Shown: positions 25,737 through 32,982 of the stretch, piece by piece
Layout of the letters: every line of letters starts with the position of its first letter
How positions within the stretch are numbered: the stretch's first letter is position 1
Assembly: GCA_030540405.1 (NCBI GenBank)
Contig: JAUNWH010000014.1
Location: 1 to 55,196 of the forward strand
DNA from: Spirochaetales bacterium
GTDB taxonomy: Bacteria; Spirochaetota; Spirochaetia; Treponematales; Treponemataceae
Reading direction: 5' to 3'
Length of the DNA: 55,196 bases
Notes under the pieces: generated by a model
The model's database searches: none
Told to the model about the DNA's origin: nothing
The model's input: only the letters and a program-made list of their open reading frames with translations
Made by a program: the position numbers and the translations under genes

Positions 25737-26558
25737 TTATACAGCAGTAAGTTCCTGCATAAATTTCAAAACTTTATCAGGGCAAGAGGAAACACAAGTT
25801 CCGCAGCTTGTACATTTTGAATAATCAACCGCAGGAATTCCAGAAGAAAGATCGATGCACTGCTCAGGACATTTTTTTGCGCAAATTCCGCATTTAAAGC
25901 ATCCGGCAGAACAGTCTTTTCTAATCTGAGGCTTATTGTCGTTATGGCAAGAGCAAAGCGCGACAGGACCTTTTACTTCGATGTTTGTAATGCTGAAAAG
26001 TTTTTTAGGACAAGCCTTTGCACATTTTCCGCAGCCAACGCACTTTGAATAATCAACATGAGGAAGCCCGTCGTCTCCCATTGACAATGCGCCAAACGGA
26101 CAAGAAGAAACGCAGTCGCCAAGACCAATGCAGCCAAAAGCACAAAGCTTTGTTCCATTCACAGAAAGCTGGGCGGCTTTGCAAGTCTGAACGCCGTTGT
26201 AAATTCCTTTTGTTCCAGCGCATTCAGTTGTTCCATGGCAAGCAAGAACAGCCGCCTTTTTTGCAGAATCAGACTCATCGCCTGACAAGCCCAAAATTTT
26301 ATTTAACGCCGCAGAAACAGACGGTCCGCCTGCAACACATCCATTTGCAGGAGCTTCGCCTTTTACTACAGCCACAGCAAACGAATCGCAGCCGGCATAT
26401 CCGCAGCCTCCACAGTTAGCGCCGGGAAGAGCTTCTCTTGCCTGGGAAACTTTTGGATCAACTTCAACTGAAAATATTTTTTTAAAAAGCCCTAAAAGAG
26501 TGCCAAGGACAAAACCAATCAGCAGAGCAATAACAACTGTTAAAATAATCGTATTCAT
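25737..26558 (-). CDS. rnfB: Electron transport complex subunit RnfB
   Basis: Ferredoxin-type iron-sulfur subunit of the Rnf complex, 273 residues. One N-terminal membrane helix (IILTVVIALLIGFVLGTLLGL) is followed by the cluster motif ANCGGCGYAGCDSFA of the Rnf/GAT-type 4Fe-4S domain. Further cysteine clusters include CAFGCIGLGDCVSSCPFGAL, CVGCGKCAKACP, CFKCGICAKKCPEQC and CTSCGTCVSSCP, consistent with several [4Fe-4S] centres. It accepts electrons from reduced ferredoxin and relays them within the complex. Last rnf gene of the operon, 17 bp after rnfA. Confidence 0.95.
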   Translation of the reverse strand: MNTIILTVVIALLIGFVLGTLLGLFKKIFSVEVDPKVSQAREALPGANCGGCGYAGCDSFAVAVVKGEAPANGCVAGGPSVSAALNKILGLSGDESDSAKKAAVLACHGTTECAGTKGIYNGVQTCKAAQLSVNGTKLCAFGCIGLGDCVSSCPFGALSMGDDGLPHVDYSKCVGCGKCAKACPKKLFSITNIEVKGPVALCSCHNDNKPQIRKDCSAGCFKCGICAKKCPEQCIDLSSGIPAVDYSKCTSCGTCVSSCPDKVLKFMQELTAV

Positions 26559-26575
26559 AAAGTTCCTCCGCTGAA

Positions 26576-27154
26576 TTATTTTATAAGGCCTTTAAAGCCT
26601 AAAAACGCAAGGCTCAAAAGTCCGGCGGCAACATAAAGAATTGGAGTTCCTTTAAAAGCTTCAGGAATTTTTGCAATTTTAATTCTGCTTCTTACGCCAG
26701 ACATAATCACCATGCTCAAAAGAAATCCGCAGGCTGTTCCAAAAGCATAAACGATGCTCTGAATATAATTGTAGTCTTTGCTTATGCAGTTTATTGTAAC
26801 GCCAAGAACTGCGCAGTTTGTTGTAATCAGCGCAAGATAAACGCCCATTGAAGAATAAAGTCCAGGCGCGGATTTTTTCAGATAAAATTCAACAAGCTGA
26901 ACAAGAGATGCAATTACAAGAATGAAAAACAATGTCTGCAAAAATTCCAGTCCAAGCGGAATCATCACAAATTTATACAACGGCCAAGTAACAACAGTTG
27001 CAAGAATAATAACAAAAGTTGTAGCAAGTCCCATTCCAGAAGCCTTGCCAGTTTCAGCGGTCATTCCAATAAAAGGACAAATTGCCAAATACTGAATAAA
27101 AACAACATTATCAACAATTGCTGACTTTATAAAAAGCTGAATCATATCAGTCAT
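26576..27154 (-). CDS. rnfA: Electron transport complex subunit RnfA
   Basis: Integral membrane subunit, 192 residues, six predicted helices. Typical RnfA/NqrE sequence: FIKSAIVDNVVFIQYLAICP at the N terminus, and GVYLALITTNCAVLGV, whose cysteine region is implicated in an iron centre shared with RnfE. The start overlaps the rnfE stop (ATGA). Forms the ion-translocating membrane core with RnfD and RnfE. Confidence 0.95.
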   Translation of the reverse strand: MTDMIQLFIKSAIVDNVVFIQYLAICPFIGMTAETGKASGMGLATTFVIILATVVTWPLYKFVMIPLGLEFLQTLFFILVIASLVQLVEFYLKKSAPGLYSSMGVYLALITTNCAVLGVTINCISKDYNYIQSIVYAFGTACGFLLSMVIMSGVRSRIKIAKIPEAFKGTPILYVAAGLLSLAFLGFKGLIK

Positions 27155-27768
27155 TTTGCAGCCTCCTTTTTATTTTTTAAAGCCTGAACTGCCGCACCAA
27201 GAAGTCCAAAAACAATGAAGCCGCCCGGCGCGCTGTTTAAAATTCCAATTCTGTACGCTTCAGGAATAAGCTCAAGCTTTACAGAAGTTCCAGCCATCAA
27301 AGTTCCGCCGCCAAAAAATTCACGCACAAGCGAAATCACAACAAGAACGCAAGTGTAGCCAATTCCCATTCCGAGCGCATCGAGAATAGAATTTCCAACA
27401 TTGTTTTTTGACGCAAAAGATTCAACGCGTCCCATGATAATGCAGTTTACAACAATCAGCGGAAGAAAAACTCCAAGCGCATCGTACAAGGATTCAAGAT
27501 AAGCCTGAAGCACAAACTGCACAATAGTTGTAAACGCCGCAATAATAATTATAAAAATTGGAAGGCGGATTGCGTTGGGAATGCATTTTCTAAAAACGCT
27601 GATTACAAGCTCGCTCATAAGAAGAACAAATGTCATGCTCATTCCCATTCCAAGTCCGTTAAAAATACTTGTTGTAACTCCAAGCGAAGAACACAAGCCG
27701 ATATTTAAAACCAAAAGCGGATTTTCCTTTAAGAAACCGTTTGTAAAAATTTGAAGCTGCTTGTTCAT
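27151..27768 (-). CDS. rnfE: Electron transport complex subunit RnfE
   Basis: Integral membrane subunit of 205 residues. The start is placed at the ATG at 27768 (MNKQLQIFTNGFLKENP), one base after the rnfG stop, with AGGAG about 12 nt upstream; a longer in-frame extension overlaps rnfG and looks artefactual. RnfE/NqrD features are NPLLVLNIGLCSSLGVTTS and LGVFLPLIVVNCIIMGR, again with a conserved cysteine in a membrane half-helix, plus FFGGGTL. Paired with RnfA as the inverted-topology couple. Confidence 0.94.
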   Translation of the reverse strand: MNKQLQIFTNGFLKENPLLVLNIGLCSSLGVTTSIFNGLGMGMSMTFVLLMSELVISVFRKCIPNAIRLPIFIIIIAAFTTIVQFVLQAYLESLYDALGVFLPLIVVNCIIMGRVESFASKNNVGNSILDALGMGIGYTCVLVVISLVREFFGGGTLMAGTSVKLELIPEAYRIGILNSAPGGFIVFGLLGAAVQALKNKKEAAK

Positions 27769-27769
27769 A

Positions 27770-28372
27770 TCAATTAAACTCCTGTCCATCAAGAACTTTT
27801 AAAAGGCATTCTGTTCCTGCGGAAATAAGATTGCCAATGCCAACGCTAGTTATTGTCGCCCCGGAAATAGAGTCAAAAGTCTGACCGGCAACAAACCCGT
27901 CTTTGGCATTTTTTCCTTCAAATTGTCCGTAAAATGTTTTTCCGCTGGCAAGAGTAAAAGTCGGATCATTTGCCTTCAAGCCGAATCCAGGAGAATCAGT
28001 AAGCTCCAAAAACTGCAAGCCTGTAACAGTTCCGTCGGATTTCATTCCAACCATGATTGTGCCTTTGTCATAAGTTGGACCTGTAACTTGGGCAACTCCG
28101 CCAATCACGTTTCCACCCTGTTTTGCGATAAAAATATTTTGTATTGTAATAGAAGAATTTGATGCTGCAGGAAATGAATTAACAGCCACAAAAGAATCTG
28201 CGTCTTTTACAACAGCTTTCATTGCGGCATTCGCTTTGTTAAGTTTATTCTGCGCAATCCGTCCGTAAGTAAAATTATTTACAACCGCAAGAACTGTGCA
28301 AGCCGCCATTGCATAAATTGCAAGGACAATTCCAAGTCCAAGCATTTCCAAGACTGAATTTTTCTGGCTCAT
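27770..28372 (-). CDS. rnfG: Electron transport complex subunit RnfG
   Basis: FMN-binding subunit, 200 residues: one N-terminal membrane helix, then an external FMN-binding domain. The flavinylation motif is visible as SISGATITS near residue 168, whose threonine would carry covalent FMN. Other family residues: ETTDSPGFGLK-like LELTDSPGFGLKANDP. The start ATG overlaps the rnfD stop as ATGA. No Rnf flavin transferase (ApbE) gene is present in this window. Confidence 0.92.
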   Translation of the reverse strand: MSQKNSVLEMLGLGIVLAIYAMAACTVLAVVNNFTYGRIAQNKLNKANAAMKAVVKDADSFVAVNSFPAASNSSITIQNIFIAKQGGNVIGGVAQVTGPTYDKGTIMVGMKSDGTVTGLQFLELTDSPGFGLKANDPTFTLASGKTFYGQFEGKNAKDGFVAGQTFDSISGATITSVGIGNLISAGTECLLKVLDGQEFN

Positions 28373-29400
28373 TTTTCAGCCTCCGCATTTTTTTTCTGTT
28401 CTAATGGAACTGCATTTGAAACATCAAAGTCCTGAATTATTTTTTTAGGAGCAGGCTTTCTGTTTCCTTTTTTTCCGTAACCATATTTTCTTGCTGAAAG
28501 ATTATTCAAGAACGGAGCCACAGCATTCATAATCAAAATGCTGAACATTACACCTTCTGGGTATCCGCCGAATTTTCTTATCAGGAAAGTTATTAGTCCG
28601 CAGCCAAAGCCAAATACAAGACGGCCTTTTTTTGTAACAGGAGCAGTTGAATAATCAGTAACCATAAAAGTTGCTCCGAACAAAAGTCCTCCGCTCAAAA
28701 GCGCAAAAAGGACATCTCCGCCGGAAACAAATGTGCAGACAGCAACTGTTCCAACCATTGCAGCAGGCGCTCTCCAATCAATTATTTTTGTAAAAGCAAG
28801 GAAAGCAAACGAAAGCAAAATCAAAAGAATTGAAGTTTCGCCAATACAGCCAGCACGATTTCCAAAAAAATATTGAAGATAAACTGAACTGTCAGCAACA
28901 AAAGAGCCTGCCTTAACCTGACTTAAAACTGTCGCGCTTGAAATTGCATCGGTCGCCGGATTAAACCAAGACGCGCCCAAAGCAACTGGAAAACTTATAA
29001 ACATAAAAGCACGTCCAGTAAGCGCCGGATTAAAAACGTTGCTTCCGATTCCTCCAAAAAGTCCCTTTGCAATAACAATCGCAACCAGCGCGCCCAGAAC
29101 TGTCATCCACAAAGGCGTTGTAGACGGAATTACAAGAGCAAGCAAGACGCCTGTTACACAGCAAGACAAATTTGAAACAACAATTTTTTGACGAGTAATT
29201 TTCTGAAACAAAAATTCAAAAACAAAGCACGAAGCAACAGAAACAAGAATTGTCGCCAAGGCAGGAAATCCAAAAACAATAACGCCATAAACACATTCAG
29301 GAAGCAGCGAAATCAAAACTGCAAGCATTATTTTTTTAGTTGAAAGCCCAGCTGTAAAATGCGGGCTAGAAGAAAGAAACATTTTATTTTCAGAGTTCAT
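28369..29400 (-). CDS. rnfD: Electron transport complex subunit RnfD
   Basis: Membrane subunit of 343 residues with 9-10 hydrophobic segments, homologous to NqrB. SSPHFTAGLSTKKIM is the usual N-terminal block. GLFGGIGSNVFNPALTGRAF and the flavin-attachment region DAISSATVLSQVK (threonine in SAT) are visible, as is VTDYSTAPVTKKGRLVFG. Its ATG overlaps the rnfC stop (ATGA). A basic C-terminal tail (KKGNRKPAPKK) follows the last helix. Confidence 0.94.
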   Translation of the reverse strand: MNSENKMFLSSSPHFTAGLSTKKIMLAVLISLLPECVYGVIVFGFPALATILVSVASCFVFEFLFQKITRQKIVVSNLSCCVTGVLLALVIPSTTPLWMTVLGALVAIVIAKGLFGGIGSNVFNPALTGRAFMFISFPVALGASWFNPATDAISSATVLSQVKAGSFVADSSVYLQYFFGNRAGCIGETSILLILLSFAFLAFTKIIDWRAPAAMVGTVAVCTFVSGGDVLFALLSGGLLFGATFMVTDYSTAPVTKKGRLVFGFGCGLITFLIRKFGGYPEGVMFSILIMNAVAPFLNNLSARKYGYGKKGNRKPAPKKIIQDFDVSNAVPLEQKKNAEAEK

Positions 29401-30746
29401 TTTTTTACAGCCTCCTTTGCTTTTGCCGCCGCAATCTGTTCTCTTACAATAGACTTTCCAATTCTGAAACGCTGAACAAGCCTAACATTCGCCGGACAAG
29501 CATAAGCGCAGCAACCGCATTCAATGCAGTCCATAAGACCAAGTTTTTTAGCATTTGAAATATTTTCAGCCTTAAGCTCACGAACCATAAGAACCGGGCT
29601 TAAATGCATTGCGCATACAGACACACACATTCCGCAGCCAATGCACTGCTCTTCGTCAACAAGATAAGTCTCATCTTTTGTAAGGAAAGTAATTCCGCTT
29701 GTTCCCTTTGCAACTGGAAAATTCATATCAGGCATCGCAAAGCCCATCATCGGACCGCCGGAAATAATTTTCACAGCTGAATTTTCTTTTAAAGAAAAAT
29801 ATTCAGGAGACAAATCTGAAATCATTGTTCCAACTGGAACTTTTAAATTGCACGGATTTTCTACTGCGCCGCCGGAAATTGTAAGGCTGCGCTCAATCAA
29901 AGGTTTTCCAAGCCTGAAAGCATCGCTTATCGCGCAGACAGTTCCCACATTTGAAATAATTACGCCAGCATCGGCAGGAAGTTTTCCCGAAGGAATTTCA
30001 ACACCAAGGCAAGACGAAACTATAAATTTTTCAGAGCCCTGCGGATATTTTGTTTTGACAAGCATCACGCGAATATCGTCCGCATAGCCTTTTTCAACTA
30101 TAATTTTCTCAAGGGAAGGTTTTATATAAGCCTTGTTGTCTTCAAGCGCAATTATTCCAGCCGCGCCAACAAGATTCAAAATAATTGCAAGTCCGTCTAT
30201 AAGTTTTTCCGGAGTTTCAATCATTGTCCGCTCATCGCAAGTAAGATAAGGCTCACATTCAGCGGCATTGACAAGAACATAATCTATTTCTTTATCTTCC
30301 GGCGGATTTAATTTTACGTGCGCGGGAAAAGATGCGCCGCCCATTCCGACAATTCCAGCTTCCTTTATCCGCTCAAGAACTTTTTCTTTTCCGCAGGTAA
30401 ACGGATCTATCGGCTCAAGGAATTCAACATTGTCCGAACCATCAGCTTCGATAACAATGCAAGGCGCAGTCATTCCGCCAGTAACGGTAAAATTCTGAAT
30501 CTTCTTTACTTTTCCTGAAATAGAAGAATGAACGGGCACTGACATGAATTTTTCACCCGAAGCTATTTTCTGTCCTTTTGCAACAGAATCTCCAACTTTT
30601 ACGAGCGGAGTGTTTGGTGCGCCGCCCATGGTGATTGGAATCGTAACCGTTTTAGAAGAAGGGAACGCCTCTTTTATAGGGCATTTATTTGTAAGCTCCT
30701 TCATTTCCAACGGAAAGATTCCGCCTTTAAAAGTGTGTGTTTTCAT
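29397..30746 (-). CDS. rnfC: Electron transport complex subunit RnfC
   Basis: NADH-site subunit of Rnf, 449 residues from the ATG at 30746 (MKTHTFKGGIFPLEMKEL). The longer frame from a TTG at 30836 is rejected because family homologues begin at the KGGI block and that upstream stretch contains the promoter. Domains in order: biotin-carrier-like N-terminal fold, FMN/NADH-binding region with GIVGMGGASFPAHVKL and VNAAECEPYLTCD, then two ferredoxin motifs CIGCGMCVSVC and CIECGCCAYACP. First gene of rnfCDGEAB-orf-nhaC. No Shine-Dalgarno is visible; the ATG is 7 nt from a -10 box. Confidence 0.95.
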   Translation of the reverse strand: MKTHTFKGGIFPLEMKELTNKCPIKEAFPSSKTVTIPITMGGAPNTPLVKVGDSVAKGQKIASGEKFMSVPVHSSISGKVKKIQNFTVTGGMTAPCIVIEADGSDNVEFLEPIDPFTCGKEKVLERIKEAGIVGMGGASFPAHVKLNPPEDKEIDYVLVNAAECEPYLTCDERTMIETPEKLIDGLAIILNLVGAAGIIALEDNKAYIKPSLEKIIVEKGYADDIRVMLVKTKYPQGSEKFIVSSCLGVEIPSGKLPADAGVIISNVGTVCAISDAFRLGKPLIERSLTISGGAVENPCNLKVPVGTMISDLSPEYFSLKENSAVKIISGGPMMGFAMPDMNFPVAKGTSGITFLTKDETYLVDEEQCIGCGMCVSVCAMHLSPVLMVRELKAENISNAKKLGLMDCIECGCCAYACPANVRLVQRFRIGKSIVREQIAAAKAKEAVKK

Positions 30747-30753
30747 GGAAATA

Positions 30754-30782
30754 ATTTTACTATAGAAATCGCAAAAAGTCGA
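30754..30782 (-). promoter_or_regulatory. Predicted leaderless promoter of rnfC operon
   Basis: Minus strand -35 TCGACT (30777-30782), 17-nt spacer, -10 TAAAAT (30754-30759), 7 nt to the rnfC ATG. Confidence 0.55.
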
Positions 30783-30845
30783 TAATTTCAAACAACGAAT
30801 TCCAATTTTGAAATCCGCTGAAAATATATCCGGCAAAAATTCAAG

Positions 30846-31328
30846 CTAAAGAATCAAATCAACTGGCTGGGCATCGCTGGCTTTTATCAAATCAGAAGGG
30901 GAAATCACAAGCTGAAGTCCGCGGATTCCTGCGCTGACATAAACCTTTTCATAAAGTGAAACTGTTTCATCAATAAAAGTTCTGTACTTACGTTTCATTC
31001 CAATTGGAGAACATCCGCCTCGGATATATCCTGTAAGCGACAAAAGTTCTTCCGGCTTAACAGGATGAACCTCTTTTGATCCACAAGCTGCTCTGGCTTT
31101 TTTCAAGTTGATTTCATAAACTGCGCTTTGGCAAAAAACAACAGTCTCTTTTGAATCTGTGCGCATAACTATTGTTTTAAAAACACATTCAGGATTTATT
31201 CCAAGTTTTTCGGAAAGTTCCAAGGCGGCTCCCTTATGAAGCAAATGCTCTCCGTCATCATCGTACTCTTTTGTTTCATAAGGAATTTCCAAACTGTCTA
31301 AAATGCGCATTGCATTTGTTTTTTTCAT
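30846..31328 (-). CDS. ybaK: YbaK/EbsC family Cys-tRNA(Pro) deacylase
   Basis: 160-residue trans-editing enzyme that hydrolyses mischarged Cys-tRNA(Pro). Family features: TNAMRILDSLEIPYETKEY, FKTIVMRTDSKETVVF with the catalytic-pocket lysine/threonine, GSKEVHPVKPEELLSLTGYIRGGCSPIGMK (the GGxSPxG block has GGCSPIG) and the terminal VSAGIRGLQLVISPSDL. It begins 5 bp after the SPOR gene ends and is probably its operon partner. The call is at family level; exact tRNA substrate is inferred. Confidence 0.9.
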   Translation of the reverse strand: MKKTNAMRILDSLEIPYETKEYDDDGEHLLHKGAALELSEKLGINPECVFKTIVMRTDSKETVVFCQSAVYEINLKKARAACGSKEVHPVKPEELLSLTGYIRGGCSPIGMKRKYRTFIDETVSLYEKVYVSAGIRGLQLVISPSDLIKASDAQPVDLIL

Positions 31329-31333
31329 TTTAG

Positions 31334-32272
31334 TTATTTTGCCGCGCTAGTATTTGTAACATAAGTTCCATTTTTTGCAAACAAAGAAATTGTATCAATT
31401 CTTTGCTTCCAATATTCTGCTTCACTTTTTGTTGTATAAGGTCCGACTCTTACGCGGTAATGAAGCACGCCTTTTGCATCTGTAAATGTAAAGACTTCGC
31501 ATGGAATTTTATTTGACTCAAGAATTCCTCTGGCTTCGTCAGCATTTTTTGTTGTTGTGTAAGAGCCAGCCTGAACCCAGAATCTGTCGGAAACTTTTTT
31601 TGCCGGCGCAGTTTTTGAAGCAGAAGCCTGTGCTGATTTTTTTGGAGCTGAAGAAACCTGCTTAGAACTTTTTGAAGAAGCTGAAGTTTTATTGCTAGAT
31701 GCAGAAGCCTTTGGTGAAGAAATTTTCTTTTCAACTACAGGAGAATCTTTTTCAACATTGCGATGAACGGCATTTGTTTCTCTGATTGCAGTTTCAGCAG
31801 CCTTGTTCTGAGCTGTAACATTGCTAGACGCAGAAGCTGTATTTTTCAATGCGTTCAAATCAATTGTTGTAGTCGATGTGTCTCCAACATTATAAACGCT
31901 TGTGTTTCCTGTAGAAATAACAGTAACGTTGTCTGTCTGTGCAATTCTTGAGTCAGAATTTTCAATAGAAGTTTTTCCTTCCGCTGGAGATTCAATATTT
32001 GAAGTTACAGAAGAATTATTCACTTCCGTAGGATTTATGCTAGTTTCTTTAGCAGGAGGTTCGCTAGGAAAATCAATTCCATTTGAAAATGATTCCGCGT
32101 GTTTTTGCTGTGCAGTTTCTGGAGACATCCAAACCGAGCCAGCAGAACGCTGATAGAGAGCAGTTGTATTTTTTTTAGCTTCAGACGCATAAAGAATTAC
32201 AGCGGCGCCAAGCACAACTGACAAAAAAATTCCAGCCGCAAGTACAATCCAAATAGTTCTTTTCTGTTCCAT
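31334..32272 (-). CDS. SPOR-domain membrane protein
   Basis: 312 residues. A single N-terminal membrane helix (IWIVLAAGIFLSVVLGAAVIL) anchors a long low-complexity Ser/Thr/Ala/Lys linker (about residues 40-235), and the last ~75 residues form a SPOR domain (FWVQAGSYTTTKNADEARGIL, YRVRVGPYTTKSEAEYWK). SPOR domains bind denuded glycan strands at the division septum, so a periplasmic division-site protein is expected. It is preceded by the coaE terminator, so it starts its own transcription unit with ybaK. Confidence 0.88.
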   Translation of the reverse strand: MEQKRTIWIVLAAGIFLSVVLGAAVILYASEAKKNTTALYQRSAGSVWMSPETAQQKHAESFSNGIDFPSEPPAKETSINPTEVNNSSVTSNIESPAEGKTSIENSDSRIAQTDNVTVISTGNTSVYNVGDTSTTTIDLNALKNTASASSNVTAQNKAAETAIRETNAVHRNVEKDSPVVEKKISSPKASASSNKTSASSKSSKQVSSAPKKSAQASASKTAPAKKVSDRFWVQAGSYTTTKNADEARGILESNKIPCEVFTFTDAKGVLHYRVRVGPYTTKSEAEYWKQRIDTISLFAKNGTYVTNTSAAK

Positions 32273-32305
32273 AATCTTATCCCCTGCCAGCTTTCAAAAA
32301 TAAAA

Positions 32306-32339
32306 CAAAAAGCCGGTATTCCATACAAAGAATATCGGC
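32306..32339 (-). terminator. Intrinsic terminator of polA-coaE
   Basis: Minus strand GCCGATATTC ... GAATACCGGC (32312-32339) with one mismatch, followed by TTTTTGTTTTATTTT. Confidence 0.8.
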
Positions 32340-32382
32340 ATTAAAAAAAAGATATTTAGAAGAAAATTCAAGTTTAAAAAGC

Positions 32383-32982
32383 CTATTGCAGCTTAAAAAT
32401 CACGCTCTCAATTTTTTTTTGAAGCGAAGAAAAATTTCCGCAGTTTATGATTCTGAAAATTTCAATTCCAGTTTTTTTATATTGGCTGAACAAAAGTCTT
32501 TGAGAAAAAAATCTTTCAATAATCTGAAGCGATTTCATTCTGTCTCTTTTTTTTGCGCGCAAAAATCTAACAAAAGCCGGACTGTCAATAAAAAGAATTT
32601 TATCAATTTTTTTCATTGCATTCACTTTGTACAAAACAGTCGCATTGACCGCAATATTTTTTCCAGAATTGACATCTATGAATTTTTCCAAAACTGAATT
32701 TATATACGGAAATACAATGTCCTCCTGTTTTTTCACAAGCATTTTATCTTTGAACACAAGCCGCCCAAGATTTTTTCTGTTGATTCTTCCATCTGGATTT
32801 AAAAGCTGAATTTTATTTTTCTGCGCCAAAGAAGAAAATTCCTCAAGAATTTTTTCCTTGCAAATTTCAACTGCGTCATGGCCAATCAAGTCCGCATCAA
32901 TCGAAACAAATCCCATGCTTTCAAGAATTGAACTTGCCGCATTTTTTCCTGCCGCCATCGGTCCTGTAACACACAAAACCAT
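32383..32982 (-). CDS. coaE: Dephospho-CoA kinase
   Basis: Final step of CoA synthesis, 199 residues. The P-loop reads TGPMAAGKNAASSIL, with N after the lysine in place of the usual S/T, which is atypical. Other family elements: FVSIDADLIGHDAVE, GRINRKNLGRLVF, NATVLYKVNAMKKIDKILFIDSP and a lid region RFLRAKKRDRMKS. The start codon overlaps the polA stop by one base (TGATG). Function is likely but the P-loop substitution lowers certainty slightly. Confidence 0.87.
   Translation of the reverse strand: MVLCVTGPMAAGKNAASSILESMGFVSIDADLIGHDAVEICKEKILEEFSSLAQKNKIQLLNPDGRINRKNLGRLVFKDKMLVKKQEDIVFPYINSVLEKFIDVNSGKNIAVNATVLYKVNAMKKIDKILFIDSPAFVRFLRAKKRDRMKSLQIIERFFSQRLLFSQYKKTGIEIFRIINCGNFSSLQKKIESVIFKLQ

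Noticed and set aside
30747..30836. N-terminal extension of RnfC from a TTG codon
   Set aside because: The extension does not look like the RnfC N terminus, has no ribosome-binding site, and covers a promoter-like sequence; the ATG at 30746 gives the canonical KGGI start.
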